The position numbers and the translations under genes are program-made. Shown here in pieces: positions 17,428 through 25,584 of a stretch of 64,000 nt of DNA (the stretch's first letter is position 1; each line of letters opens with the position of its first letter). The notes under the pieces are model-generated. The model searched no databases. It was given only the letters and a program-made list of their open reading frames with translations, and was not told the origin of the DNA. The DNA lies in NCBI RefSeq assembly GCF_001305965.1, contig NZ_JXQC01000003.1, positions 2,876,861-2,940,860 on the forward strand. The letters run 5' to 3'. The DNA comes from Erythrobacter sp. SG61-1L. GTDB taxonomy: Bacteria > Pseudomonadota > Alphaproteobacteria > Sphingomonadales > Sphingomonadaceae.

Positions 17428-18753
17428 TTACCGCCCCGGCTCCATCCGCCGGGCGCGGCTGAAGGTGAGGGCGGAAAGCACGGCGGGCACGGCCATGGCG
17501 GCGCAGACTGCGCCCACGGCCAGCCCTTCGCCCAGCAGCCATCCGCCCATGATCGGCCCGAAGATCGATCCGACCCGCCCGGCCGTGGTGGCAAAGCCCA
17601 GCCCCGTGGCGCGCAATTGCGGCGGGAAGGCATAGGCGATGGTCAGCCAGTTGGCCGTGGCCGAACCGAACAGCATGGCGCCCACCAGCGGGGCGATCAG
17701 CCACAGGGCCTGCTGGCTGCCGGTGAACTGGCCAAACAGGGCGATCAGCGCGGCAAGGCTCAGCATGGTGAACCACATCATGCGCTTTACCCCGATGGTG
17801 CCGCACAGGAATCCGGTGGTCATCCCGCCCACGATCCCGCCATAGGAAACCCAGGCCGAATATTGCGCGCCCAACGTGTCGGACGCATTGGCCTGTGCCA
17901 CCAGTGGCGGCCCCCAGTTGATGATGAAATACCAGGCGAACATGTTCAGCGCATGGGCCAGGAACAGCTTTGCCAGTTCCTTCGCATGGAAGGGCTGGAC
18001 GATCTCCGCCAGCACCGCGCTGCGCGCGCCTTCCGGCTTGGGCGGCAATTCGGCAATCTCGGGAATGGCCATGCGGCGCAGCATCCTGTTGGTGCGGGCG
18101 ACGGCGTTTCTCGGCTGGCGCGAGAGCAGGTAATCCAGCGATTCAGCGAGCCACAGGAAGGCAACGGGAAACAGCAGCGCGGACAGGGCCGAACCGACCC
18201 AGAAGATGCCGCGCCAGCCATAGGAACCCAGCACAGCCACCGCCACCATCGCACCCAGGATCGTGCCCACCGGATAGGCCGCGGCCACGCAGCTCGATGC
18301 GAATTCGCGGCGTTTGAAGCTGGCATATTCCAGCGCCAGCATGCCCGCCGTGCTGGTCATCCCGCCAATGCCGATGCCGGTGACGATGCGGCCTGCCGCC
18401 ATGGAATAGAAGCCGTGCGACATGGCGGAAATCGCCATGCCCATGCTCATGAAGATCAGGCAGGAAAGGATTGCCGGGCGCCGCCCCCATTGGTCCGCCA
18501 CAGGCGATACGCCCAGCGCGCCAATGGCCATGCCGACAAGGTTCATGGACAGCAGAGTGCCCAGCGCCGCATCGCCCATACCCCATTCGCGCTTCAGGGC
18601 GGAACCTGCCTGGGCAAGGGCGAGAATATCGTATCCGTCGATCATGTTGATCAGCACGCACAGGCCGATCACCGCATATTGCGGCAGTTGCATGGGCCGG
18701 TTGCCCAGCACTTCGCGCGGATCGGAAACGGAAACCGGCGTTTCGCTTGCCAC
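17428..18753 (-). CDS. MFS transporter, aromatic acid:H+ symporter type
   Basis: This is a 441-residue major facilitator with 12 spans. Helix 1 carries MIDGYDILA, the DGxD motif of the aromatic-acid:proton symporter (AAHS) family such as PcaK and BenK, and loop 2-3 has ADQWGRRPAI. This supports uptake of an aromatic or cyclic carboxylate. The start is GTG 18753 (GAGGGGGAAG lies about seven bases upstream); a TTG three bases earlier is the alternative. It is divergent from the CmcJ-like gene across a 101-base gap that holds a perfect palindrome. Confidence 0.88.
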   Translation of the reverse strand: MASETPVSVSDPREVLGNRPMQLPQYAVIGLCVLINMIDGYDILALAQAGSALKREWGMGDAALGTLLSMNLVGMAIGALGVSPVADQWGRRPAILSCLIFMSMGMAISAMSHGFYSMAAGRIVTGIGIGGMTSTAGMLALEYASFKRREFASSCVAAAYPVGTILGAMVAVAVLGSYGWRGIFWVGSALSALLFPVAFLWLAESLDYLLSRQPRNAVARTNRMLRRMAIPEIAELPPKPEGARSAVLAEIVQPFHAKELAKLFLAHALNMFAWYFIINWGPPLVAQANASDTLGAQYSAWVSYGGIVGGMTTGFLCGTIGVKRMMWFTMLSLAALIALFGQFTGSQQALWLIAPLVGAMLFGSATANWLTIAYAFPPQLRATGLGFATTAGRVGSIFGPIMGGWLLGEGLAVGAVCAAMAVPAVLSALTFSRARRMEPGR

Positions 18754-18798
18754 CAAGACTTCCCCCTCACCCTGCCGCTATGTTGCGGGCTTCCGGGC

Positions 18799-18827
18799 AA
18801 GCTATGCTGCGCAGCATGGCGCGCCAA
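18799..18827 (-). promoter_or_regulatory. Candidate promoter with operator palindrome
   Basis: On the minus strand TTGGCG (18822-18827) and TAGCTT (18799-18804) are 17 bases apart and point at the MFS gene. The spacer contains the perfect 14-bp palindrome ATGCTGCGCAGCAT (18804-18817). This placement is typical of a repressor site. It may also affect the divergent CmcJ-like gene. Confidence 0.4.
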
Positions 18828-18854
18828 GTTCACCGGGCGAAGGAGAGGTTGACC

Positions 18855-19667
18855 GTGAGCGAAGCCGAACAGATCACCTGCGATGTGGAAGCGACGATGA
18901 ACTATGTCGTGCGCGGAGAGAAGGCGACTTTCCATCCCGGCGTGCGGGAGAAAAGCTACTGGCCGGTGGAAGAACATCGGGTGACGATCCACGATATGCG
19001 GCCCTACACAAGCGATCTGGGCTTCGATCGCAACGGCTTCGTCCTGCTGGACGAGCCGACCGCTGTTACGGACTTCACGGACAAGGACGCGCTTGCCCAC
19101 TATTGCCGCGAGACGGAGGCGCTGGTGCGGCGGCTGACCGGTGCGGCCAGGACGATCAGCTTCGGCCCGGTGGTGCGCACCAATGCGGGCGGAACCCACG
19201 GCCACAACATGCCCGCCTATGGCGCCCATGTGGATTATGGCGACCGCACGGTGCGGGACTTCACTTATGATCTGCTGCCGAAGGACGAGGCCGACCGGCG
19301 GCTTTCCGGCCGTTACATGCTGATCAATGTCTGGCGCCCTATCACCATGGTCGAAAGCGCGCCTTTTGCCCTGTGCGATGCCAGCACGGTGAAGCGGGAG
19401 GACATGTTCCCCAGCGAAGTCGTGGGCGGGCTGGGGGACTTCAACCGCCGTTCGCTATGGGGCTTCAACCTGGCATGGGCGCCGGGCCAGAAATGGTACT
19501 GGGTGCCGCATATGCAGCCATGGGAAGTGCTGGCCTTCAAGCTGTATGACAGCGATCCCGATGCAGTGCAGTTCACGGCACACAGCGCCTTCGACGCGCC
19601 CGATACGCCCCATGATGCCGCGCCGCGCCAGAGCATCGAATTGCGGACCATTTCCTATATGGAATGA
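18855..19667 (+). CDS. CmcJ/NvfI family non-haem iron oxidoreductase
   Basis: This is a 270-residue protein of the CmcJ/NvfI family, which includes the cephamycin 7-alpha-methoxylation partner CmcJ and fungal AsaB/NvfI enzymes. NvfI is a non-haem iron, 2-oxoglutarate-dependent endoperoxidase. The HVDYG segment near residue 150 supplies an H-x-D iron motif, followed by the conserved NVWRPI segment near 180 and a distal histidine in the HSAFDAP segment near 245. The start is GTG 18855, preceded by AAGGAGAGG at 18840-18848; earlier in-frame starts lack such a site. It converges with the second flavin monooxygenase, with a six-base gap. It probably hydroxylates or desaturates a pathway intermediate. 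Confidence 0.82.
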   Translation: MSEAEQITCDVEATMNYVVRGEKATFHPGVREKSYWPVEEHRVTIHDMRPYTSDLGFDRNGFVLLDEPTAVTDFTDKDALAHYCRETEALVRRLTGAARTISFGPVVRTNAGGTHGHNMPAYGAHVDYGDRTVRDFTYDLLPKDEADRRLSGRYMLINVWRPITMVESAPFALCDASTVKREDMFPSEVVGGLGDFNRRSLWGFNLAWAPGQKWYWVPHMQPWEVLAFKLYDSDPDAVQFTAHSAFDAPDTPHDAAPRQSIELRTISYME

Positions 19668-19673
19668 CGGGGA

Positions 19674-20864
19674 TCACGCCTCCACGGGTGAAGGTGTCTC
19701 CAGCGTCTTGACGAACCACAGGCCGTTCAGGCGGGCATCGGCATCGCTGCTCATGGCGCGCAATCCGCCCAGTGCAGCCTCCAGCGCAGCACCCCCGCCA
19801 CAGGCGTGGAAGACAAGCTGCTTGTTCGCCACCGCGCGGGGCGATGTGCGTTCAAGGAACACGCGGCGCCGGTCTTCCGCATAAATATCCAGCAGCGCCG
19901 GGTCGGCTCCATCAAGCACGATGGCGGCCAGCGTGGGCCACAGGGCATAGGCATCGAACAGGCCGGTGGTCAGGCCATAACCGCCTGTGGGGTTAGTGAC
20001 GTGAGCGGCATCGCCCGCCAATACCACCCGGCCCTTGCGGAAGCTGTCCGCCGCGCGCTGATGCATCTTGTAGGGGGCGGCCCGGTCCAGCTTGTAGCCC
20101 CCTTCTCCCACCAGCAGGTGCCCGTAGGCTCCGTTCAGGCGCTGCAAATAATCCCGCTCCGGCAAGGCGGCGTCCTCCATATAGGTGCAGCGCCACAGCC
20201 CTTCCTCGTCGATCTTCACGATCACCGCGCCCCATTCCTCGTCAATCACCATGGTGGTGAGGCCGTAATTCGCGCTTTCGAAGTCGTGATAGACATTGGT
20301 GGCCACGAACCGCTCCGGCCAGGTCATGCCTTCAAAGCCCAGGTTCAGCGTCTTGCGCACAAGGCTGCCTGCCCCGTCCGCCCCGACGACATAGGCGCAG
20401 GAAAGGTATTCCACGCCTTCCGGACCTTCCACTGCCACGCGCACGCCATCGGCATCCTGCGCCAGGGTGATCATGCCGGTGGCGAAGCGGATTTCGGCAT
20501 TGGGCAGTGCCTCCAGCCGGTCCCGCGCGATGGCGGCCAGCCGATCCTGCCCCAGATGGATGTTGTAGGGAAAGGCGGTGTGCCCGGCGAGCACGGAGAG
20601 ATCGTAGCGGATTTTCTCGCCCGTCTTCTTCACCAGCCAGAGATAGTCCTGCTTGGGAAAGCCGACCTGTTCCGCTTCCTCGCGTATGCCCAGCCGCTCC
20701 AGCCCGTCGAGCACCGACCAGTGGTAGACGGCCGCGCGCGGGCTATCGATGATGGCTTCTTCCTGCTCCACCACGCAGACCTTCACCCCGGCCTGCGCAA
20801 GGCCCAGCGCAGTGACGAAACCGGTGGGGCCGCCGCCCACGATAATCACGTCATAATCGTACAT
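19674..20864 (-). CDS. FAD-dependent monooxygenase, paralogue of 15335-16552
   Basis: This is a 396-residue group A flavin hydroxylase. It has the dinucleotide motif VIIVGGGPTGFVTALGLAQAG at the N-terminus, GADGAGS near residue 155 and GDAAHVTNPTGGYG near 280. The WPERFVATN segment and the surrounding core match the hydroxylase at 15335 so closely that the two look like products of duplication, though the residues around the substrate pocket differ. Two hydroxylases of this type suggest two sequential hydroxylations or two related substrates. It is divergent from the serine hydrolase gene at 20984. Confidence 0.9.
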   Translation of the reverse strand: MYDYDVIIVGGGPTGFVTALGLAQAGVKVCVVEQEEAIIDSPRAAVYHWSVLDGLERLGIREEAEQVGFPKQDYLWLVKKTGEKIRYDLSVLAGHTAFPYNIHLGQDRLAAIARDRLEALPNAEIRFATGMITLAQDADGVRVAVEGPEGVEYLSCAYVVGADGAGSLVRKTLNLGFEGMTWPERFVATNVYHDFESANYGLTTMVIDEEWGAVIVKIDEEGLWRCTYMEDAALPERDYLQRLNGAYGHLLVGEGGYKLDRAAPYKMHQRAADSFRKGRVVLAGDAAHVTNPTGGYGLTTGLFDAYALWPTLAAIVLDGADPALLDIYAEDRRRVFLERTSPRAVANKQLVFHACGGGAALEAALGGLRAMSSDADARLNGLWFVKTLETPSPVEA

Positions 20865-20983
20865 GCATCTCTCTCCCCCACTGCACCTGCCAGAGGGCTT
20901 CGCGCGCTGCCAAGAGATTTTCGCCCCGGTTCAAGCGGTGGCGACGGGCGCGGCCTAGGACTTGGTGCGGGAAGAGGAGAGGA

Positions 20984-22222
20984 ATGCCAGTGGCGCAGGC
21001 CCAGTTAGACGAAACCATCGAAGCGCGTGGCGGCACCTATCGCCTGCGCGGCCGTTACAATTCCGAATTCAGCGGAGTGGCCGAAGCCTTCATCGAGAAT
21101 TTCCGGGTCGAGGAAGAACTCGGCGCTGCCACCAGCGTGGTGCGCGATGGCGAGACAGTGGTCGACCTGTGGGGCGGCTGGGCGCGCGAGGATCGCTCTC
21201 AGGAATGGGGCGAGCATTCCACCGTCTGCATGATGAGCGTGGCCAAGGGCGTGACCGGCATTGCCTTCAACATGCTGGTGGACCGGGGGCTGGTGGATAT
21301 CGACAAGCCGGTCGCCCATTACTGGCCTGAATTCGCGCAGAACGGCAAAGAGGATATTCTGGTGCGCTGGTGCCTCGATCACCGCGCGGCGATCCCCGTG
21401 CTGACCACCGACACGATGTATCCGGGCGGGTTCTTCGATTACCCGGCCTATATCCGCGCGCTGGAAGTGCAGGAGCCACTGTGGCAGCCGGGCACCCGCG
21501 CGGCCTATCACGTGCATAATCAGGGCTTCCTGCTGGGCGAAATCATGCGCCGAGTCACGGGCATGACCGTCGGCCCCTTCCTGCGCCAGAATGTCACCGG
21601 GCCGCTCCATGCCGAATATTGCATCGGAGGGATGAGCGACGAAGAACAGTCCCACGTCGCCGAAGTGCTGCCCAACACCAAGGCGCGGCTGTTCGCGGCC
21701 AAGGACCAGACCGTGCCGCCCAAGCCCAGCACGCCGGAAGGCTGGCAGGACGGGGCCACCCTGCGCAGCTTCGCCTTCCTGCAGAACCCCAGCGAGCCGT
21801 GGCATACCACGATGAATTCGCCGATCTGGCGCACCTGCGAGATCGCCAGCGGTTCCGGCCATGGCAATCCGCGCGGCGTGGCGCGCATCTATGGCGCCGC
21901 CGTGGGCGAGGTCGGCGGGGTCAGCCTGCTGTCGACGGAAGCGCTGGAGGCGATGCTCGTCGAGCAGCACAACCAGATCGAACTGTTGCAGGACCGGCCC
22001 TATCATCAGGCGCTGGGCGTTCTGCTGAACACGCCAGAGGCGGTCTATATGGGCCCCAATCCGCGCAGTTTCGGCCATCATGGCCTGGGCGGTTCGATCG
22101 GCTTCGGCGATCCGGATGCGAAGTTCGGCTTCTCCTATTGCTGCAACCAGATGCACAGCGTGGGCGACAATGGCCCGCGTGCAAGGCGCCTGATCGACGC
22201 GGTCTACGCGGCGATCGGCTGA
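20984..22222 (+). CDS. Serine hydrolase of the class C beta-lactamase/esterase fold
   Basis: This is a 412-residue penicillin-binding-protein-like hydrolase. SVAKG near residue 84 provides the S-x-x-K nucleophile, and YHVHNQG near 178 the tyrosine motif. There is no signal peptide, so it is cytoplasmic, as in EstB-type esterases and acyl-transferases rather than true beta-lactamases. ATG 20984 follows GAGGAGAGG closely; a GTG six bases later would give better spacing. It heads a probable operon of nine or ten genes running to 28280. Likely role: hydrolysis of an ester or lactone in the pathway. Confidence 0.87.
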   Translation: MPVAQAQLDETIEARGGTYRLRGRYNSEFSGVAEAFIENFRVEEELGAATSVVRDGETVVDLWGGWAREDRSQEWGEHSTVCMMSVAKGVTGIAFNMLVDRGLVDIDKPVAHYWPEFAQNGKEDILVRWCLDHRAAIPVLTTDTMYPGGFFDYPAYIRALEVQEPLWQPGTRAAYHVHNQGFLLGEIMRRVTGMTVGPFLRQNVTGPLHAEYCIGGMSDEEQSHVAEVLPNTKARLFAAKDQTVPPKPSTPEGWQDGATLRSFAFLQNPSEPWHTTMNSPIWRTCEIASGSGHGNPRGVARIYGAAVGEVGGVSLLSTEALEAMLVEQHNQIELLQDRPYHQALGVLLNTPEAVYMGPNPRSFGHHGLGGSIGFGDPDAKFGFSYCCNQMHSVGDNGPRARRLIDAVYAAIG

Positions 22223-22238
22223 GAAAGGACAGGATCAG

Positions 22239-22628
22239 ATGGACAAGGAACTTTTCGACAAGGGCATGCAAATCCGCCGCGAGGTGCTGGGCGATGCCTA
22301 TGTCGACCGGGCACTGTCGAAGAGCGGGCCGTTCAACGATCCGCTGCAGGAACTGGTGACCACCTATTGCTGGGGCTGGACCTGGGGGCGGGAAGGCCTG
22401 CCGCGCCGCGACCGTTCGCTGATCAATCTCGCGATGATCTCCGTGCTCAATCGCGGCCACGAGCTGAAGGCCCATATTCGCGGCGCGCTCAATAACGGTC
22501 TCTCCAAAGAGGAGATCCGCGAAGTGCTGCTGCAGGTGGGCATCTATGCCGGCATCCCGGCCACGGTGGACAGCTTCCGCATCGCCAATGAGGCTTTTGC
22601 CGAAATCGAAGCGGAACAGGCATCGTGA
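22239..22628 (+). CDS. Carboxymuconolactone decarboxylase family protein, PcaC-like
   Basis: This is a 129-residue all-alpha protein. The segments WGREGLPRRDRSL and HIRGALNNGLSKEEIREVLLQ match the gamma-carboxymuconolactone decarboxylase PcaC more closely than the AhpD-type peroxidase branch, and there is no CxxC pair. PcaC decarboxylates 4-carboxymuconolactone in the protocatechuate branch of the beta-ketoadipate pathway. No pcaB, pcaD or protocatechuate dioxygenase gene is present here, so this copy probably acts on a different lactone or beta-keto acid. The next gene begins with a GTG overlapping its stop (GTGA). Confidence 0.88.
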   Translation: MDKELFDKGMQIRREVLGDAYVDRALSKSGPFNDPLQELVTTYCWGWTWGREGLPRRDRSLINLAMISVLNRGHELKAHIRGALNNGLSKEEIREVLLQVGIYAGIPATVDSFRIANEAFAEIEAEQAS

Positions 22629-23110
22629 AGGACCGGAAACGCCTGCGGATCGAGGCGGAATGCGGCAAATTGCCGCTGCTCTTCGCGAGCTATGCCGACA
22701 ATGGCGATCACGAGGCGCTTGCGGCCCTGTTCACTGAGGATTGCATCTTCGCTCGCCCGTTCCAGCCGGACTTCCCGTTTTACGGGCGGGATCGGGTGCA
22801 GGCGATCTTCCGCGACCGGCCACCGATCCTTGTCCGCCACATCGTCACCAATGTGCTGGTGGAAGTGATTTCGGAGACGGAGGCCAAGGGCACCAACTAC
22901 CTCGCCATGCTCTCCAGCCACAAATCGGTGGAGCCGCCGCAGGAAGCGGGCGGGCTCTATGTCGGCGGGTTCGAGGATCATTACGTGAAGACGCCCGAAG
23001 GGTGGAAATTCGCCAGCCGCTACGGCCAGGTCGCGCTGCATCAGGGCGGCGCGATGCCGGTGATCCCGCCACCTACCGAGCAGGCTCGCGGCGTTGGAAA
23101 GGGAGAGTGA
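22625..23110 (+). CDS. NTF2/SnoaL-like fold protein
   Basis: This is a 161-residue protein of the nuclear-transport-factor-2 superfamily. It is recognisable by the N-terminal helix with ASYADNGDHEALAALFTEDC, the FYGRD turn and the later FEDHYVKTPEGWKFASR strand pair. Members include ketosteroid isomerase, SnoaL cyclases and small dioxygenase beta subunits, and the fold alone does not give the reaction. Start GTG 22625 overlaps the stop of the PcaC-like gene. It is followed immediately by another NTF2-fold gene; the two may form a heteromer or act on successive intermediates. Confidence 0.8.
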   Translation: MKDRKRLRIEAECGKLPLLFASYADNGDHEALAALFTEDCIFARPFQPDFPFYGRDRVQAIFRDRPPILVRHIVTNVLVEVISETEAKGTNYLAMLSSHKSVEPPQEAGGLYVGGFEDHYVKTPEGWKFASRYGQVALHQGGAMPVIPPPTEQARGVGKGE

Positions 23111-23111
23111 A

Positions 23112-23525
23112 ATGAGCGTGACCGCAGCCAATGCCGACGAGCAGCTGGTGCTCGATTTCTTCGAAGTGCTGTCCTCGGGCGATCTGGAGAAGCTGCGCGG
23201 CTTCTATCACGACCAGTCCGTGTGGGAACCGAAAGTGAAGGGCATCGCCGGGGCCGGGCGCCATGTGGGGATGGACATCATCGACAAGTTCCTCGCCCCG
23301 GTGCGCGGCATGTTCCATCCGGGCGATCCCAAGGTCCATGTCCATGCCATGTTCTCAAGAGATGGCTGGGTCTGCGTGGAATCCAATTCCACGGGCACCA
23401 CGATGGACGGCAAGGTCTATGACAATGACTATTGCTGGGTGTTCGAAATCTCGAACGGCAAGATCGACGCGATGCGGGAATATATGGACAGCCATTATAC
23501 CGCCAAGCTGTTCGGGATGGACTGA
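23112..23525 (+). CDS. NTF2/SnoaL-like fold protein, second copy
   Basis: This is a 137-residue NTF2-superfamily protein (FFEVLSSGDLEKLRGFYHD near the N-terminus, and DNDYCWVFEISNGKIDAMRE with a downstream YMDSHY near the C-terminus). The C-terminal GKI-x-x-x-R-E-Y-x-D pattern is common in SnoaL-like and limonene-epoxide-hydrolase-like proteins. I cannot assign a reaction. The start at ATG 23112 is supported by GGGAGAG just upstream. It sits one base after the preceding NTF2 gene and three bases before the SDR gene. Confidence 0.82.
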   Translation: MSVTAANADEQLVLDFFEVLSSGDLEKLRGFYHDQSVWEPKVKGIAGAGRHVGMDIIDKFLAPVRGMFHPGDPKVHVHAMFSRDGWVCVESNSTGTTMDGKVYDNDYCWVFEISNGKIDAMREYMDSHYTAKLFGMD

Positions 23526-23528
23526 GCG

Positions 23529-24278
23529 ATGAAGTTCGCAGGCCGTCCCATCCTTATTTCCGGCGCCGGGCGCGGCCTTGGCGAAGGGATCGCGAAGCAT
23601 CTTGCCGCCGAAGGCGCCATTGTGGGCGTGGCGGATATCAACCAGGCTTCCGCTCACAAGGTGGTGGATGAAATCCGCGCCGCCGGGGGCGCAGCACACG
23701 CCTATGGCGGGGACCTGGGCCAGCGGGCGCAGTTCTTCGGCGTGGCGGAAGCCTTTCGCTACGATGCCGGGCCGCTGCGCGCGGTGATCAACAATGCTTC
23801 CGTGCTGGTCTACGAACCGATCGAGGACGTGACCGAGGAAACGCTCGAGCTGATGCTGTCCGCCGGGCTGAAATCGGTGTTTTGGGGCGTGCAGGCCTTC
23901 CTCGCCTATCGGGATGAGGAAGCGAGCGGAAACATCCTCAATTACTCGTCACCCGTTGCCTATCGCGGGCGGCCGAATACCGGGGCCTATACCACCATCA
24001 AGGCCGGGATCGCCGGGCTGACCAAGGTGCTGGCGGGCGAATTGGGCCCGCGCGGCATCCGGGTGAACGCCATCGCGCCGGGCAGCGTGCCGACCCCGGC
24101 GACGGATGGCTTCGTCACCCCCGAACAATATGCCCAGCGGGCCAACAACATCCCCCTGCGCCGCAACGGTACGCCGGAGGATGTGGCCCGAGCGGCGGCC
24201 TTCATCCTCTCCGACGAGGCGGATTTCGTGAATGGGGCAATGCTGGCCATCGATGGCGGCATCATCGCGGCGGGGTGA
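23529..24278 (+). CDS. SDR family NAD(P)-dependent oxidoreductase
   Basis: This is a 249-residue classical short-chain dehydrogenase. The cofactor motif GAGRGLGEG lies near residue 10, NNAS near 87, catalytic Ser in YSSPVAY near 140 and YTTIK (Y-x-x-x-K) near 154. The C-terminus ends in the usual AIDGGIIAAG. It would oxidise a secondary alcohol or reduce a ketone of a pathway intermediate. It lies within the 20984-28280 operon and is followed by a 126-base gap filled by a dispersed repeat. Confidence 0.92.
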   Translation: MKFAGRPILISGAGRGLGEGIAKHLAAEGAIVGVADINQASAHKVVDEIRAAGGAAHAYGGDLGQRAQFFGVAEAFRYDAGPLRAVINNASVLVYEPIEDVTEETLELMLSAGLKSVFWGVQAFLAYRDEEASGNILNYSSPVAYRGRPNTGAYTTIKAGIAGLTKVLAGELGPRGIRVNAIAPGSVPTPATDGFVTPEQYAQRANNIPLRRNGTPEDVARAAAFILSDEADFVNGAMLAIDGGIIAAG

Positions 24279-24311
24279 GGGGATGAGAGAAATCCTCCTC
24301 CTTCCGTTTGC

Positions 24312-24388
24312 CCCGAGCTTGTCGAAGGGCCGCTCTTTCCCTGGGCAGCACGCCGAAAAAGAAAAAACGGCCCTTCGACAGGCTCAGG
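24312..24388. repeat. Dispersed inverted repeat, type B
   Basis: CCCGAGCTTGTCGAAGGGCCG (24312-24332) and its inverted partner (24368-24388) match at 19 of 21 positions around an A-rich loop. A further imperfect pairing extends outward to the GGAG that serves as ribosome site for the next gene (24395-24398). It is distinct in sequence from the type A repeats. Confidence 0.8.
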
Positions 24389-24404
24389 ACGGACGGAGTT
24401 AGTT

Positions 24405-25550
24405 ATGGCAAAAGTCTGGCAGGAACGGCTCGACACACTGCGCGAGGTCATCCTCGCGGATATTGCGCGCGGGGATTATTATGGGCTGGTGCTCACCGTC
24501 GGGCGCGGCGGGGAGAAACTGTTCGAGGAAGCGCTGGGCGCGCAGGACGCAGCGGGCGAACGGCCCTTGCGGCTGGATAATGTCTTCTCCATCTTCTCCA
24601 CCACCAAGGCCTTCACCAACATCCTGATCCTCAAGGCAATCGAGGAAGGCCGTTTCGCGCTGACCACCAAGGTGCGCGACGTGCTGCCGGAATTCACCGG
24701 CAAGCCTCGCGAGGAAGCCACTTTCTATCATCTGCTAACCCACACGGCTGGCATGCCCGGCGTGTGGACGCCCAAGCCGGGCATGTATCTCGACCGTTTG
24801 TCGGAACTCTACGAGGCGACAATCGAGGCCGTGCATGGCGCGGTAGAGCCAGGCAGCCGCTGCGACTATTCGCCGCTGGTCAATCATGTGCTGATGGGCA
24901 TGGCGCTCGTCCGCACGGACCCCAAGGGGCGCGATTATCAGACGCTGCTCTATGAAGACCTGTTTGCTCCGCTGAAGATGGACAGCACCTCCATGGGGCT
25001 TCGGGCCGACCTGAAGGACCGGCACGTCCGCCCGGATATGCGCGGCACGGTGCCGATCAAGCATCTGTCCCGCAATATCGAAGGCGACCACGCCCTGTTC
25101 GAAGACCCGGCGACCGAATCCCCGCATGTCGGCTGTGCGTCGACTTCCGGCGATCTCTATCGCTTTGCCGAGATGCTCCGCCGGGGCGGGGAACTGGACG
25201 GCGTACGCATCCTCTCCCCCCGCATGATCGCGGTGGCGCGGCAAGTGCATACGGGCGAGATGCCGAACGAACTGTACAAGGCCGCCCATCTGCGCGCCGG
25301 CTGGCAGGTCGCGCCTGCCTATATGGGGCTGGGCTTCAACGTGCGCGGTACGGCCATCGTGAACCACCAGCTGGGCACGCTCACTTCGCCGCAGACTTAC
25401 GGCAATTACGGCGCGGGCAGCACTTTGTTCTGGGTCGATCCGGAGCTGGACGTCAGCTTCGCCGCAACCAGCGCCGGGGTGATGACGCAAACGGCCAATA
25501 TCGAACGCTTCCAGAAGCTGTCCGACATGATCGTGTCGGCCATGCTCTGA
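24405..25550 (+). CDS. Serine hydrolase of the beta-lactamase fold, second copy
   Basis: This is a 381-residue cytoplasmic hydrolase. STTK near residue 66 is the S-x-x-K nucleophile, and YSPLVNH near 156 the tyrosine motif. It shares the fold but little local sequence with the hydrolase at 20984, so the two probably act on different esters or lactones; some relatives are acyl-transferases. The ribosome site GGAG (24395-24398) lies at the outer edge of the type B repeat, so the repeat hairpin could influence translation. It is followed by the CrtI-like gene after 34 bases. Confidence 0.87.
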   Translation: MAKVWQERLDTLREVILADIARGDYYGLVLTVGRGGEKLFEEALGAQDAAGERPLRLDNVFSIFSTTKAFTNILILKAIEEGRFALTTKVRDVLPEFTGKPREEATFYHLLTHTAGMPGVWTPKPGMYLDRLSELYEATIEAVHGAVEPGSRCDYSPLVNHVLMGMALVRTDPKGRDYQTLLYEDLFAPLKMDSTSMGLRADLKDRHVRPDMRGTVPIKHLSRNIEGDHALFEDPATESPHVGCASTSGDLYRFAEMLRRGGELDGVRILSPRMIAVARQVHTGEMPNELYKAAHLRAGWQVAPAYMGLGFNVRGTAIVNHQLGTLTSPQTYGNYGAGSTLFWVDPELDVSFAATSAGVMTQTANIERFQKLSDMIVSAML

Positions 25551-25584
25551 CTGCCCCAACGGCCGCGGGATTGAGGATGATTGA

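Noticed and set aside
22239-22628. Beta-ketoadipate (protocatechuate) pathway based on the PcaC-like gene
   Set aside because: No pcaB, pcaD, pcaGH or pcaIJ homologues lie nearby; one family member does not define the pathway.
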